A stretch of DNA of 64,000 nt from Leucosporidium creatinivorum (lineage: Eukaryota; Basidiomycota; Microbotryomycetes; Leucosporidiales; Leucosporidiaceae), in the NCBI GenBank assembly GCA_001600635.1, contig BCKL01000001.1, positions 1,577,489 to 1,641,488 of the forward strand, in the 5' to 3' direction. The notes beneath the pieces are model-generated. The model was given only the letters and a program-made list of their open reading frames with translations. It did no database searches and was not told the DNA's origin. Below are positions 24,078 through 34,157 of this stretch, in pieces (the first letter of the stretch is position 1; each line of letters begins with the position of its first letter). The position numbers and the translations under genes are program-made.

Positions 24078-26189
24078 ATGACTTCGCTTATCTCGGCGGT
24101 AGGGTGGATTCCCAGGGGAGCAGCAGCAGCTCACCCCACCAAGTACACGGTCGACGAGGCAGAACTGGAACGAGTCGGCGCTCTGGCTCGCATTCGCCTC
24201 GAGGATGCTCAGATGGAACTCGAGCTCGCGCGGGCCGAGGAAGGCGACGGCATGGGCGACGAGGGCGATGAGGAGGCTGAGCGGGATCCTGAGGACGAGC
24301 CCGAGGATGCTGAGGCTGGCTGGGAGGAGTGAGTCTCTGCTCTGCTCGCCCTTCGCGCTGTTTACTTTTTCGGCGCTCAATTGACCCTTTCTCGCCTACA
24401 GTGAGCCTGCAGCGGATGGCGATGCCGAGATGGAGGATGCTACAGCAGCAGCTGCCGCTATGGCAAAGTCGATCAAGAGCCAGGGAGGTGCCGGAGCTGG
24501 AGCAGGAGGAGATGATGATCTCGCGGCTTACAACCTCGACGCTTACGATGAGGAGGAGTCCAAGGGTGTCGGTGAGCTACTTGGCTACATTTTAGAGCTA
24601 GTGCAGAGCTGACCTGTGCCTCTCTGCAGCCATGGGAGCGTTCAGCAACATCAAGGGCTTGACCTACTACGGAGACAGCAAGGACGACCCTTTCGTCACC
24701 ATGGAGGCTGTACGTTGTTGTTTCCATCGCCGAGGAGCATCTGCTGACCATGAGATACCCACAGAAACAAGAGGACGAGGAGTTGGAGCGCGAAGAGCTC
24801 GAGGTCTACCCCACCGACAACTTGCTCGTCGTCGCAAAGACCGAGGACGACGTATCGCAGCTCGAGGTCTACGTCTACGACGAATCCGAGGAGAACCTCT
24901 ACGTCCACCACGACCTCCTCCTCCCCGCCATGCCCCTCTGCCTCGAATGGCTCGACTTCTGCCCCGGCCGAACCAACGACGAAGGACAGAAGGGCAACTT
25001 TGTCGCCGTCGGTACCCTCGACCCCGAGATTGAGATCTGGTCGCTCGACGTCGTCGACGGCATCTACCCCGACGCCATCCTCGGCCCACCACCAGCCGAC
25101 GGTCCTTCCTCCTCCATCACCGAGTCGGTCACGCCGGTCGTCGCCAACTCGTCGTCCAAGAAGAAGAAGAAGAAGCCCAAGAAGCCCAAAATCGTCGCCA
25201 ACGCCGAGTACCACGTCGACTCTATCCTCTCTCTCTCCTGGAACCGCTCCCACCGCAACCTCCTCGCCTCCTCCTCCGCCGACAAGACCATTAAGCTGTG
25301 GGATCTCTCCCTCCCCACCTCCTCCCCCGCCCTTCGCTCGTTCGACTCGCTTCACTCGGACAAGATCCAGTCTGTCCAATGGAACCCCAAGGAGCCCACC
25401 GTTCTCCTCTCGGGATCCTGGGACGGCTCGGTGCGCGTGTTCGACTCTCGCGCTCCCGACTCGGGAGTCGGAGTCAAGGTCATGTCGGACGTCGAGTGCC
25501 TCAAGTGGGACCCTTGGGAGCCCGCTGGATTCCTCGTGTCGATGGAGAACGGAACGGTGCAGGCCTACGACTCGAGGATGCTCTCCTCGGCCAAGGCGAC
25601 CGCTCCCGGCAAGTCGCTGTGGACCCTCGCCGCTCACGACTCGAGTGTGTCGAGTCTGGACATCAGCACCAAGATCAAGGGATGCATCGTCACTGGTGGA
25701 ACCGACAACCTCGTCAAGGTGTGGAACGTCGAGGAGCAGAAGGCTGGCAAGAGGAACATCTCGCTTGTGACCGCAAGGGATCTCGGTGTGGTGAGTGATA
25801 GTGCAGCTGATCTCGTCGGGCTCCGTCTTCTCGGCCGCTTGCTAAGTCTAGTCCTCTTCGCGCTTCGCAGGGCAAGGTCTTCTCGGCCTCGTTCTGCCCC
25901 GACGACGCTACCACCCTCGCTGTCGCTGGTTCCAAGGCCAACTTGCAGATCTGGGATACCGCTACGTTCGTCCACTTCCTTTGTCTCCCCTGTAGACCGT
26001 TGCTGACCCGCTCGCTCGCCTTCCCCTCGACCCTCTCCTACCTCGGCGCTCTCTTGTCATCCACAGCAACCCCGGAGTTCGCGCCGTCTTCGGCGATCGC
26101 CTCAAGGCGCTTGGGAAGGACTTGGAGAAGCAGGGATCCGGCATCATCGGGCTGGTGGACGACGATGAGGAGAGCGCCGAGGAGGATTA
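24078..26189 (+). CDS. PWP1: PWP1, WD40 ribosome-biogenesis protein
   Basis: Periodic tryptophan protein 1, a nucleolar WD40 factor for 25S/28S rRNA maturation. The N-terminus MTSLISAVGWIPRGAAAAHP is the family's marker, followed by an acidic region, then MGAFSNIKGLTYYGDSKDDP and DNLLVVAKTEDDVSQLEVYV. WD repeats include VGTLDPEIEIWSLDVVDGIY, ILSLSWNRSHRNLLASSSAD with KTIKLWDLS, IQSVQWNPKEPTVLLSGSWD and GCIVTGGTDNLVKVWNVEEQ. A Lys-rich loop (KKKKKKPKKPK) interrupts the propeller as in orthologues. About five introns, at ~24330-24402, 24572-24629, 24708-24764, 25791-25870 and 25965-26066. Stop TAG at 26187-26189. Confidence 0.95.
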
Positions 26190-26391
26190 GAGGTTGTGTG
26201 CTAATTGATACGATACCGAGCGGTGCCGCTGTACTTTCATACGAACCCACTGAAGCCTGAGAGCCTACAGATTGCGCTTCTGTAGCTGAACGCAAGTTGG
26301 AAAGGAGTCACCTCTGGAAGACGAGGGTCCGAGCTCTCGTTTCGCCTCTTGTCTTCCTCCCGCTCACCCGTCTCGCTCACTTCGATTCACC

Positions 26392-27284
26392 ATGGCCAGA
26401 GGAAAGCAGGATCAAAAGCCTACTCGCAAACAGAAGCGCAAGCGCCCCACGCCCAAGCCCAAGCCCAAGCCCAAGGACAGCTGCCCCTTCCTCTCCCTTC
26501 CCGTCGAGCTCATCGACGCAATCGTCAAGGATGTTCGAAACGTCCACGCACTCATTCTCACCTGCAAGGCCTTCTACCATCGCTTCCGCCTTCGTCTCGT
26601 CGTCGACTACTTCGCAGACAACCAGTCATTCGGCAAGATCTACTGCCTCGAGGGCGCGGAGGAGGGAGAGGTCGGGTGGAAGCCCTTCTCCATCTTTGAC
26701 GCCAAGGAGGAAGACTTGGACTACATCGAGGAGGGAGATACTGTCGCTGTCTTCCTCGACTGCGTGGAGCACAACGTCGACGAGTTCCGCAAGGCCACGC
26801 CGACTCGCGAGTACCTCAGCCTCGAAGTGACCGAGCTCGGAGTCTTGTTGGACTACGACCACGATGGATGGATTATAAACAGGTCGGTGGACCACTACCC
26901 CGAGTGGGACGACGAGGTCCGCGGCCGCCTTCAGCGAGCTACGCCCGAGCTGTTGAAGGAGCGTTTCGGACCCTGCCTCGAATGTAAAGGAAGCGGTTAT
27001 GTCACCTACGGATCGCGTGATGTTGCTCGGCGGTACCTCAGTCTCCTCTCCTTCCAACAGCGAGTCGACGCGACTGTAGCTGACTGCTCCACGCTTGTCA
27101 CAGCTGGCCCGAGATTCCCGAAAACGACATGTCCTTCCTGGCACCGTGCCCTCGCTGCACCTACATGTACTCCTACGCCGCCGAGTTCAACCGCGACGTG
27201 CTTCAGGATATCGAGAAGGAGATGCTGGCGGACATCGAAAAGGAAATGCTGGCCTCTATGGAGGGCTCCGAGGAGAGCGAATGA
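26392..27284 (+). CDS. F-box-like protein with C-terminal CxxC pair, copy 1
   Basis: A basic N-terminus (repeated PKPK) is followed by an F-box-like segment, FLSLPVELIDAIVKDVRNVH and ALILTCKAFYHRFRLRLVVD, suggesting a substrate adaptor of an SCF ubiquitin ligase; this is inference from a weak motif. The middle ~120 residues are unrecognised. The end holds two cysteine pairs, FGPCLECKGSG and, after the intron (27033-27103), PCPRCTYMYSYAAEF, which could bind one zinc in the way of DnaJ-like CxxCxG fingers. The C-terminus is an acidic helix (DIEKEMLADIEKEMLASMEG). Splicing at CG|C gives ARRW, the same intron position and phase as copy 2. Tandem duplicate. Confidence 0.7.
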
Positions 27285-27943
27285 TGGAAGACGGCCAGGG
27301 TTGATTGCTTGAGTGAGTCGACTTCGGCTCACAGATCAGCCCCCCTTCTCGACTGCAATCGACTACCGTCGGCTAGACGAGCTAATCGGCCCTTCCTCCC
27401 TCCACAGGCTTCGAGACCGCCGGAGCTTCCTACCAATGTCCTTCTCCTTACTGTAGCAGTGCAAGACAAGCGGAAAGCTCATACAGGCGTTATCGAGTAG
27501 CCGTGAGCTATTCGAGAATATGTGCATGAGCTCGGCAAGCTCATGACAGCGGCGGGGGCCTCGCCGTCTTCGCCGAGATGCCTTTGAGCCTGCTGAGCGA
27601 AGTACAGAGGCGAAACAAAGCCTCTGTTGGCGCGAAAAGTCATTCAGTATACTACTGAGAGTTCTTAGCAACCCGGAACCGCCTCCGCGACACTCAATGC
27701 TCTGTCGTCTGCGCAAGTGAGCTTCGCCGAGCTCTTCTTTCGCCGGCTTCTACTGCTCCCATTCGTCCACATCTGAGCTTCTTGACCATTTGGAGCTCTT
27801 TAAGTGCCTTTCAACTATCTGTGTGCAGAAGTCGACTCGCCTGCAACTCGAAACAGTTCACCGCCACGACGGACGGGCACTCGAGCCTTCAATTCAACTC
27901 TTGTCCTCCTCCCGCTCGCTCGCCTCGCTCACGTCGACTCGCC
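27285..27943. other. Intergenic region between the F-box-like copies
   Basis: About 660 nt with no supportable gene. The last ~50 nt (CTTGTCCTCCTCCCGCTCGC..., up to the ATG) closely resemble the 5' flank of copy 1 (CTTGTCTTCCTCCCGCTCAC... at 26349-26391), so the duplication included the proximal promoter or 5' UTR. Confidence 0.45.
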
Positions 27944-28902
27944 ATGGCCAGGGGAAAGAAAGGTCACAAGCGCACTCGTAGGAACAAGCCGACGCCCACC
28001 TCCAAGCCCTCCTCCACCGCTCTCAAGCCCAACAACAGGAACCGCTTCCTCTCACTCCCGCCCGAGCTCATCGACGCCGTCGTCGACAACCTCCCCAGCA
28101 CCAGCGAGCTTCATTCGCTCATCCTCACCTGCAAAGCTCTTTACCACCGCTACCGCCTCCAACTCGTCGTTGAATCCTTCCAGGATTGCGCCTCGCTTCA
28201 AGCCGTCTTTTGCTTGGAGCGAGCGCGGCGTGGTGGATTCGGATGGCAGCCGTTCACAGTGCTGGACGGTCAACTCGGGGATAGGGAGCTCATGAAGGAG
28301 GAGGAGCCCGACTATGCCGTCGTCACGTGTGTGGAGCATAACGTCGCCGAGTTTCGCAAAGAGCAGCCTACTCGCGACTATCTCGTCCTCGAAGTGAGGG
28401 ACAACGTCGTGTCGATAGACGAGTTCTATTACCACGACTGGCTCGACACGGCTCCGACGGACGCGCTCGATTGGGACACGGTCGTTCGAGGCCGTCTCGT
28501 ACAGGTCACGCCCGAGCTGCTCAAGAAGCGCTTTGGACCCTGTCCAGAGTGCAAAGGGAGTGAAGAGGTCGAATACGGTTCTGAGGAGCTCGCTCGACGG
28601 TGAGTAGGTTTGTTGAAGGATCCCTTCCCCCTGCTGTGAATTCGAATCTCAGCGCTCACTTCGGCGCTCGACCCTTTCGCAGCTGGCTAAGCATCCCTCC
28701 CACCGACCTCACCTTCGGAGGCCCCTGTCCGCGCTGCACCTGCTCGTACGACTACGCCATCGACTATCACGAGAATGTGCTGGAAGAGATGGAAGCCGAA
28801 ATGGAGGCGTACATGAGCGAGCACGAGGAAACGATGATGGAGCAGATGGCTGAGGAGATGTACGGGTTTGGACTGGACGAGGAGGACAGCGGCAGGTCAT
28901 AG
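27944..28902 (+). CDS. F-box-like protein with C-terminal CxxC pair, copy 2
   Basis: Two exons, 27944-28599 and 28683-28902. Same architecture as copy 1: MARGKKGHKRTRRNKPTPTS, F-box-like FLSLPPELIDAVVDNLPSTS and LHSLILTCKALYHRYRLQLV, an unrecognised middle (FGWQPFTVLDGQ against GWKPFSIFDAKE in copy 1), then FGPCPECKGSEEVEYGSEEL and GPCPRCTCSYDYAIDY. The acidic Met/Glu-rich C-terminal helix is longer (MEAEMEAYMSEHEETMMEQM). The copies are clearly alignable but well diverged, so the duplication is not recent. An SCF adaptor role is inferred only. Confidence 0.7.
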
Positions 28903-29248
28903 GTGAGCTTGACCTCTTGTCTTCTCCTGCGCGAACTTGGGCTGATCCGCCAGGCTTTCGCAGCATCCGACTTTCGACAACGCCGAGACCGAGATTGCTA
29001 GTTCCCAAGCAGTAGGCTTTCTGAGACTGTGTAGCAAGACCGGAACGTTCTTCGTACAGCTTCACTACGGCGACACCAGAACGAGAGTGCCCGCACCAGC
29101 TTCGCGAATCGGTGTCGACCGCAAGAGCCTCTCGCCGAGCCTCGAGATGAGAAGACAGCGACTATTGCACATCTGTAGAGGCAAGGCGTCAGCATCGGAT
29201 CTCAACCAGAGCTCAAAGGACTCGACGCACCATCACACAGCCACCATA
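28903..29248. other. Convergent 3' region between F-box-like copy 2 and the DUF7918-like array
   Basis: About 345 nt. GTGAGC...GCTGATCC...CAG (28903-28964) reads like another intron just after the stop codon, so the copy 2 transcript may have a spliced 3' UTR or an alternative C-terminus. Nothing else is visible. Confidence 0.3.
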
Positions 29249-30612
29249 TCAGTCCAGCACAATCACCTCGACCTTGCCCTTCCCCTTCCACCTCGACGAG
29301 CCGTGCTCCAGCTTGACCTTCTTGATCCTTGGCTTCTCTTCCTCCTTGACTCCGAAAACGGTGCTACTCCTGCGCATGAGCTTGGCCCTCAATTCTGCGT
29401 TCTCAGCTTCGAGGCGCGCCAACCTCGCATCGACGTTCTCAACAGCGTCCTCGACCTCATCGTCCGAGCTGCTGATGTAGCCTGGATCCACATCGGCGCC
29501 TGTAGCTTGCTCGTGGGCGGGAGTGGTGGCGCCAGACGGGGTCGCGTCGGGGGTGGTGCCGGCGGGTGGAGTGCGCTCGGCGCGAATGGGAGGAGGGGTG
29601 GGCGAAGGGGTAGCGAGTGCTGTGAAAGAAACGTCAGCTGAGCGTACGGACTGGGAATGGCTGGAAATGTACCAGAGACATGCCCTTCGAGGTCGAGAAG
29701 AGCTATCCGGGAGAAGCGAGGTTAGCTTGCTCATCGCCGAGCCTGCGTCAGAACCAAAGTTCACCTAGCGAGCGGCAACGGAAGTCGAACACGGCGTAAG
29801 GACTTTCGTCATAAGGGTCAATGAGGTCGAAGTCGGCGAAATCTGCCTCCTCCTCGACGACTTGTATGTCTCCCAGACTGCGACAGATGAAGAGCGTCAG
29901 TTCTCGGCGAAGGCCTTCTTCGTCAGGTCTCTCCCACCTCGTCTGATGACTCCGGTTCAGCTTGTGATCCTCGTGTACCACGATATCATCGATCTCAATC
30001 TCTACCCCCTTTGAGATGTTGCCGTCCTGCACGTTCTCGATGCGGTAGATCCGGAGCTCGATGCTTCCCGCCTTTTGCAACTGCTTCCCCTTACAAGCAG
30101 CAGCTTCGTTGTCGGTCTCGGAGATCTTGGAAAATTTGAATGGGCGTGCTGTAGTAGGAGTGACGAAGGAAGAGCTGATGACTTGTTCGCGCTCGTCGCT
30201 GTCGGTCGCCGAGCTGAAGACGGGGTCGTCTGCAGCGTACACGTGACCTTCGACACTATGGGCTATCGTTAGAGCGCGGTATTGAGTCGAGAGCTGTAAG
30301 AACGACTCACAAATGATCGTCGAGGTAAAGCTGAGCGGTGTAGGCTAGTCCTTCTGTACGCTCGTCGCGGTAATGTACGTCGAATTGAGCTCCTTCGCTG
30401 GCCTCAATATATCCCCAGCTCTTGCCCCCACGAGTTCCAATCGAGTAGACAGGCGCCGGCTCTCCGTCTACCTCAATCCAGGCAACGAAGTCAGGCATAG
30501 AACGAGGGCCAGTTCTGAGAGCACGGCGTCGCTGGTCAGCAGCAGCGAGAGACGAGGGAGGCGAAGGACGCAGAGCGTACAGCGTAGTGGGAGTATCATC
30601 AGAATCTGCCAT
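29249..30612 (-). CDS. DUF7918-like protein, tandem copy A
   Basis: First of three tandem paralogues that resemble what I recall as DUF7918, a basidiomycete family without known function. Exon 1 (30612 down to about 30580, MADSDDTPTTL) is joined by a phase-2 intron to TGPRSMPDFVAWIEVDGEPA. The N-terminal domain then has WGYIEASEGAQFDVHYRDER and AQLYLDDHL; the next exon has RPFKFSKISETDNEAAACKG and GSIELRIYRIENVQDG; then VFDFRCRSL and LLDLEGHVSGT. The C-terminal part has an acidic patch (GYISSSDDEVEDAVENVD), a coiled-coil-like LARLEAENAELRAKLMRR, a Lys-rich stretch and the end KGKVEVIVLD. Probably nuclear, by the basic tail. Confidence 0.7.
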
Positions 30613-31132
30613 CGTAGTAGAGCAGCGAGTCGAGTAAGACGAGGTGAGCGCAGGAAAGAAAGAGAAGAGCGGGGCGGACGCGAGCGCTTGGGCCAACTCC
30701 GCATACACTGTACTATGCTACATCTTCATCGCAGGAAAGCGTTCAAAGTGATAGAGTGGGTCTTGACTGTTGCAGAGCGATGCGCTTGCCGGTTCGTAGC
30801 TACATCGCCGGCCGAGCCGGCCTCTTCCCAGCGCCGAGATCGAATAAAGCTGCAGTGGCTCGCTGGCACACCTACAAGGTCGAGAGTCTCTCGATCAGGA
30901 GCTCAGAAGCACCTTCGTTTTCTGTCAGCCTCTTATAGAGCTTGAAGCGCATGACGGCAGACGCGCAGGCTTCTTCGCCGAGCCTCCCTCTGCCGAGGCG
31001 CGCCGTTCAACGAGTAAAAGCGAAGCGAGTGTTGCACAACTGTAGATGTGAGGAGGATCAGCATTATGGCTATACTCTCGAGTCAAGACTCGTAACTCAC
31101 CAAGCAAATCAGAACCACGAGCCCGAAGGACC
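30613..31132. other. Spacer between array copies A and B
   Basis: 520 nt containing the promoter of copy A and the 3' region of copy B. No gene seen. Very short pyrimidine tracts only. Confidence 0.3.
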
Positions 31133-32488
31133 TCAGTCGAGCTCAATCATCTGGGGCTTGCCCTTCTTGCCTCCCGAGTTCAATCCGCTGCCGCCACCGG
31201 AGCTACTCTTCTCCTTCTTGATCTTTTTCAAGCTCGGTTCTTTCTCCTCCTTGAGCTTGACGCCCGGCTTGACCTTGACCCGCTCTCGGTCGGCCTTCTC
31301 CAACTCGGCGACTCGGGCACGGAGACGCTCCAGCTCGGTCAGCCCGTCGTCTTCGTCATCCGAGTCGATGGTTATCTCGAGAGGGCGCTTGTTCTTGTTG
31401 TTCTCGGAAGCGGGAGGTGCTTTGATGGGCGGAGGAGGAGAGTCTCGGGCGGCGATGATAGGAGGAGCGGGGGCAGGAGCAGGGGGAAGCTGCAGGAAGG
31501 GGTCAGCGTCGGCCTTCTCATGAGTTTAAGAGAATCATGAGCGTACCAGGAGCATGTCCTTGTAGCTCGAGAAGATCTATTGACGAGAGGGGAGTCAGTG
31601 GAAGCATCGCCGAACTCGGATTTCGTCTCGACGGACCGAGAGAGCGGTACTTGAACTCGAAGACGTAGAAGGGCTTCTCGGCCGAGTCGATAGGGTTGTA
31701 GTTGACGGTTCTCTCTGCACTGTGAGTTCGTACGGGGCCCAGACTGCGCGAAGCGAAGTCAGCTCGAGACCGCCCGCCCAACTGTCAGCGACACGGCGTG
31801 ATCTCACGACGTTTGGTGGCTCAGTTTGGCCTTCTTGGATTGCTCGTGCAGAACGAGACTGTCCAGCTCCTTGCTGTGAATCTCCTCGGGCTCATCGTAG
31901 ACGTCCTTGATGCGCCGAATCCTCAACTGGATCGTTCCCATCGACTTGATCACCTCTTCCTTCTTGCAGGCGAGGTCCTCGTCGTCCGTCAAAGCGAGCT
32001 TGGTGAATTGGAAGGGACGCTCCGAGGCAGACGTTACCCGAGCAGAGCTGAAGGTCTTGACGCGATCCTGATCATCCAGAGCCTTGCGAAAGAGGGTGGA
32101 GGTGCGCGAGGTCGTGCACCCTCTGACCCTGTGTAATCGGAGGTACGGGTCAGTAGAGGCGCCACGTAGCTCAGCGTCGCACCTACCAGCGCCCGTCCAG
32201 GTAGACCTGCGCCGTGTAGTCGTGCGAAGGCTGTCCTTCGCGGCCCTCGCGATACTTGATCTCAAAGTGAGCTCCTTCGACGGCCTCGATGTAACCAGAG
32301 CTCCTGTTGCCTTCGACTTGAGCTGAATAGACGCTGAGGGGCTTTCCATCGACGGCGACCCATGCCTCGCAGCCGGGAAGCAGCGGAGAGGTCCTGGCGT
32401 CGAGCGCGAGCGCATTAGCAGCAGCTCGTGAGGAGAGCGCGGTAGTGTGGGGGGCTCACAGCTTGGTGATAGCAACCTGGTGATCCAT
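31133..32488 (-). CDS. DUF7918-like protein, tandem copy B
   Basis: Same exon plan as copy A: MDHQVAITKL, a phase-2 intron, then TSPLLPGCEAWVAVDGKPLS and SGYIEAVEGAHFEIKYREGR, AQVYLDGRW. The following exon has RPFQFTKLALTDDEDLACKK and GTIQLRIRRIKDVYDEPEEI, ending KLSHQT; then FYVFEFKYRSL and DLLELQGHAPGT. The C-terminal part carries RPLEITIDSDDEDDG (hydrophobic core plus Ser/acidic run), a heptad stretch ELERLRARVAELEKADRERV, basic LKKIKKEK and the end KPQMIELD. No signal peptide or TM helix. The best guess is a nuclear adaptor. Function unknown. Confidence 0.7.
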
Positions 32489-34157
32489 TCTCGAGAGCCG
32501 GCGAGTCGAGCGAAAGAAGACGAAGTGAGATGGGAGAAAGAGAGCTGCTCGGGCTGGCAACGCACTGGGCTGAGGTCGACTTGTCGAGTATTGGTCGGAG
32601 ACTCCTGAGCGCTGCGTAGGGATCTCATGGATGTCATAGATGTGCGGTGGCCTTCTTTGGCGCTCCTAACGTAGCTTGAGCGGCAGCACGACACGAAGCT
32701 CCCTTTCTCATCGCCGAGCTGGACTGAAGCTGTACGGAGGTATTAAAAGCTACGCTGAGGCTTGTGGGGCGTCCTAGTAGAGTCTTGTAACATACCCAAG
32801 AGAGCGCCCGACCAACCAAGCCTCGTTCCGGGAAGACACAGGCGCCGAAGCCTGCGCCGAGCATCGACGGCAACGCTGGCAAGCTGCCTCTCCTCGCGCA
32901 AGGCTCCTGGTCGATTCAAACTCCGAGGGAATGTAGTTTTATAGCTGATGCAGCTACTGCCATGTTCGAGAATACCGCGGAATCCCCTGCTGCACCTCGA
33001 GAGCGGCTGAGCTAAATCGGGGGTCCGAACGTCAAGCCAAGACGAGCTCGCCTGTAGCTCAGCTGCAGCTCAGTCTCGCCTCTTTCTCTCCTACCACATC
33101 TTGCTCAACTCTCGACCAGCGTTCCAGCTCCCATGAGGAGGTATGTACGACTGTTCTACAGCTTTATAGTGCTCCTCTCCTCCCCTCCTACTCCCCCTCG
33201 CCTTTTCCCCTCCGTCGAGCTTCCTTCGCATCGAAACAGCCTTGCATAGACATACATAGCACTACTGGTACCCCTTCATCACACACCTGCCCTCCCTCGC
33301 CACACGCCTCCCTCTCAGTCAACCCGAGCACGAGCGCCTGCCTGTCGAAGGAGGCCGACTGCTCTACCCTCGTCCTCGAGCTAGGCCACGGTCAGTGTCG
33401 CGCGGCTATGTTTTCAGGCAGCCTCAGTGCGTAAGCCCGGCCTCTTCCCCCACCCCGCTAGCTCACCAAAGAGGACAGGGCGTCAGACCGGCTGGGGGAT
33501 GAGAATCGAGTGGAGCCCGAGGAGTCGCCGAGCCGAGCTTGACAGCATCTGTAGCTGCTCAGGTTTGGCTTGGTCGAGGAAGCAGGTCTTGTTTAGCTTC
33601 TTTGTCTTGGCCTACTACCAACGCCGCAAGGCTACCAAACACCTGGGCGGCTCACTTCGGTGAGTCGCCCGCAGAAACCGGTCGCGAAACAGGGTGACCC
33701 CATGAAGTCCGTCGCGACGGCTATCTCTTGAATGAAGGCTGTAGGGCGGTAGTCAAGACTACACATCGCATTCATGGCTCTCATCGGGCCGCTCTGAGCT
33801 TCTAGCGAGGTTGACAGAGCCCTACAGCGGGATTTGAGAGCGCCGGCCTGGTCGTGCTCGGCACAGCCCTGCGTCTCCTCTGCAGGATGACAGAGTCCTC
33901 TGAGAGCTAGCAGCTACACACGCGCTTCGGCTAACATGATACAGAGCTCCAGCCCCAGTACTCGAACAAGCACAGCGTAAGTATTTAGCCGGCCGACTCG
34001 AGCGAGCAGAGAGCGCCCTTCGCCGAAGCGTCGCGTAGTGACGACGAGAAACTGCTAATCTTGCACGACTGTGAGGCCAGAGGTCAGCGAGCGAGCTATG
34101 CGCATATCCAAGAGGCCGCGACTCACCACACAAGTACTACCGCTCGCTAAGCCCACC
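32489..34157. other. Long spacer between array copies B and C, with a possible small gene
   Basis: About 1.67 kb without a confident gene. It holds the promoter of copy B and the 3' region of copy C. On the + strand near 33060-33130 there is a pyrimidine-rich, promoter-like stretch followed by an ATG at 33134, a GTATGT donor and an acceptor near 33256, and then an open, GC3-rich stretch to about 33437. I cannot decide between two reading frames there, so it is not annotated as a CDS. Confidence 0.3.

Noticed and set aside
24696-25637. 313-aa minus-strand open frame opposite PWP1
   Set aside because: Val/Gly/Asp/Leu-rich antisense shadow of WD40 codons; no motif and no intron signals on that strand.
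33052-33066. TGTAGCTCAG, similar to the A-box start of a tRNA (also at 53225)
   Set aside because: No matching B box (GGTTCGANTCC) within 100 nt and no cloverleaf can be drawn in either place.
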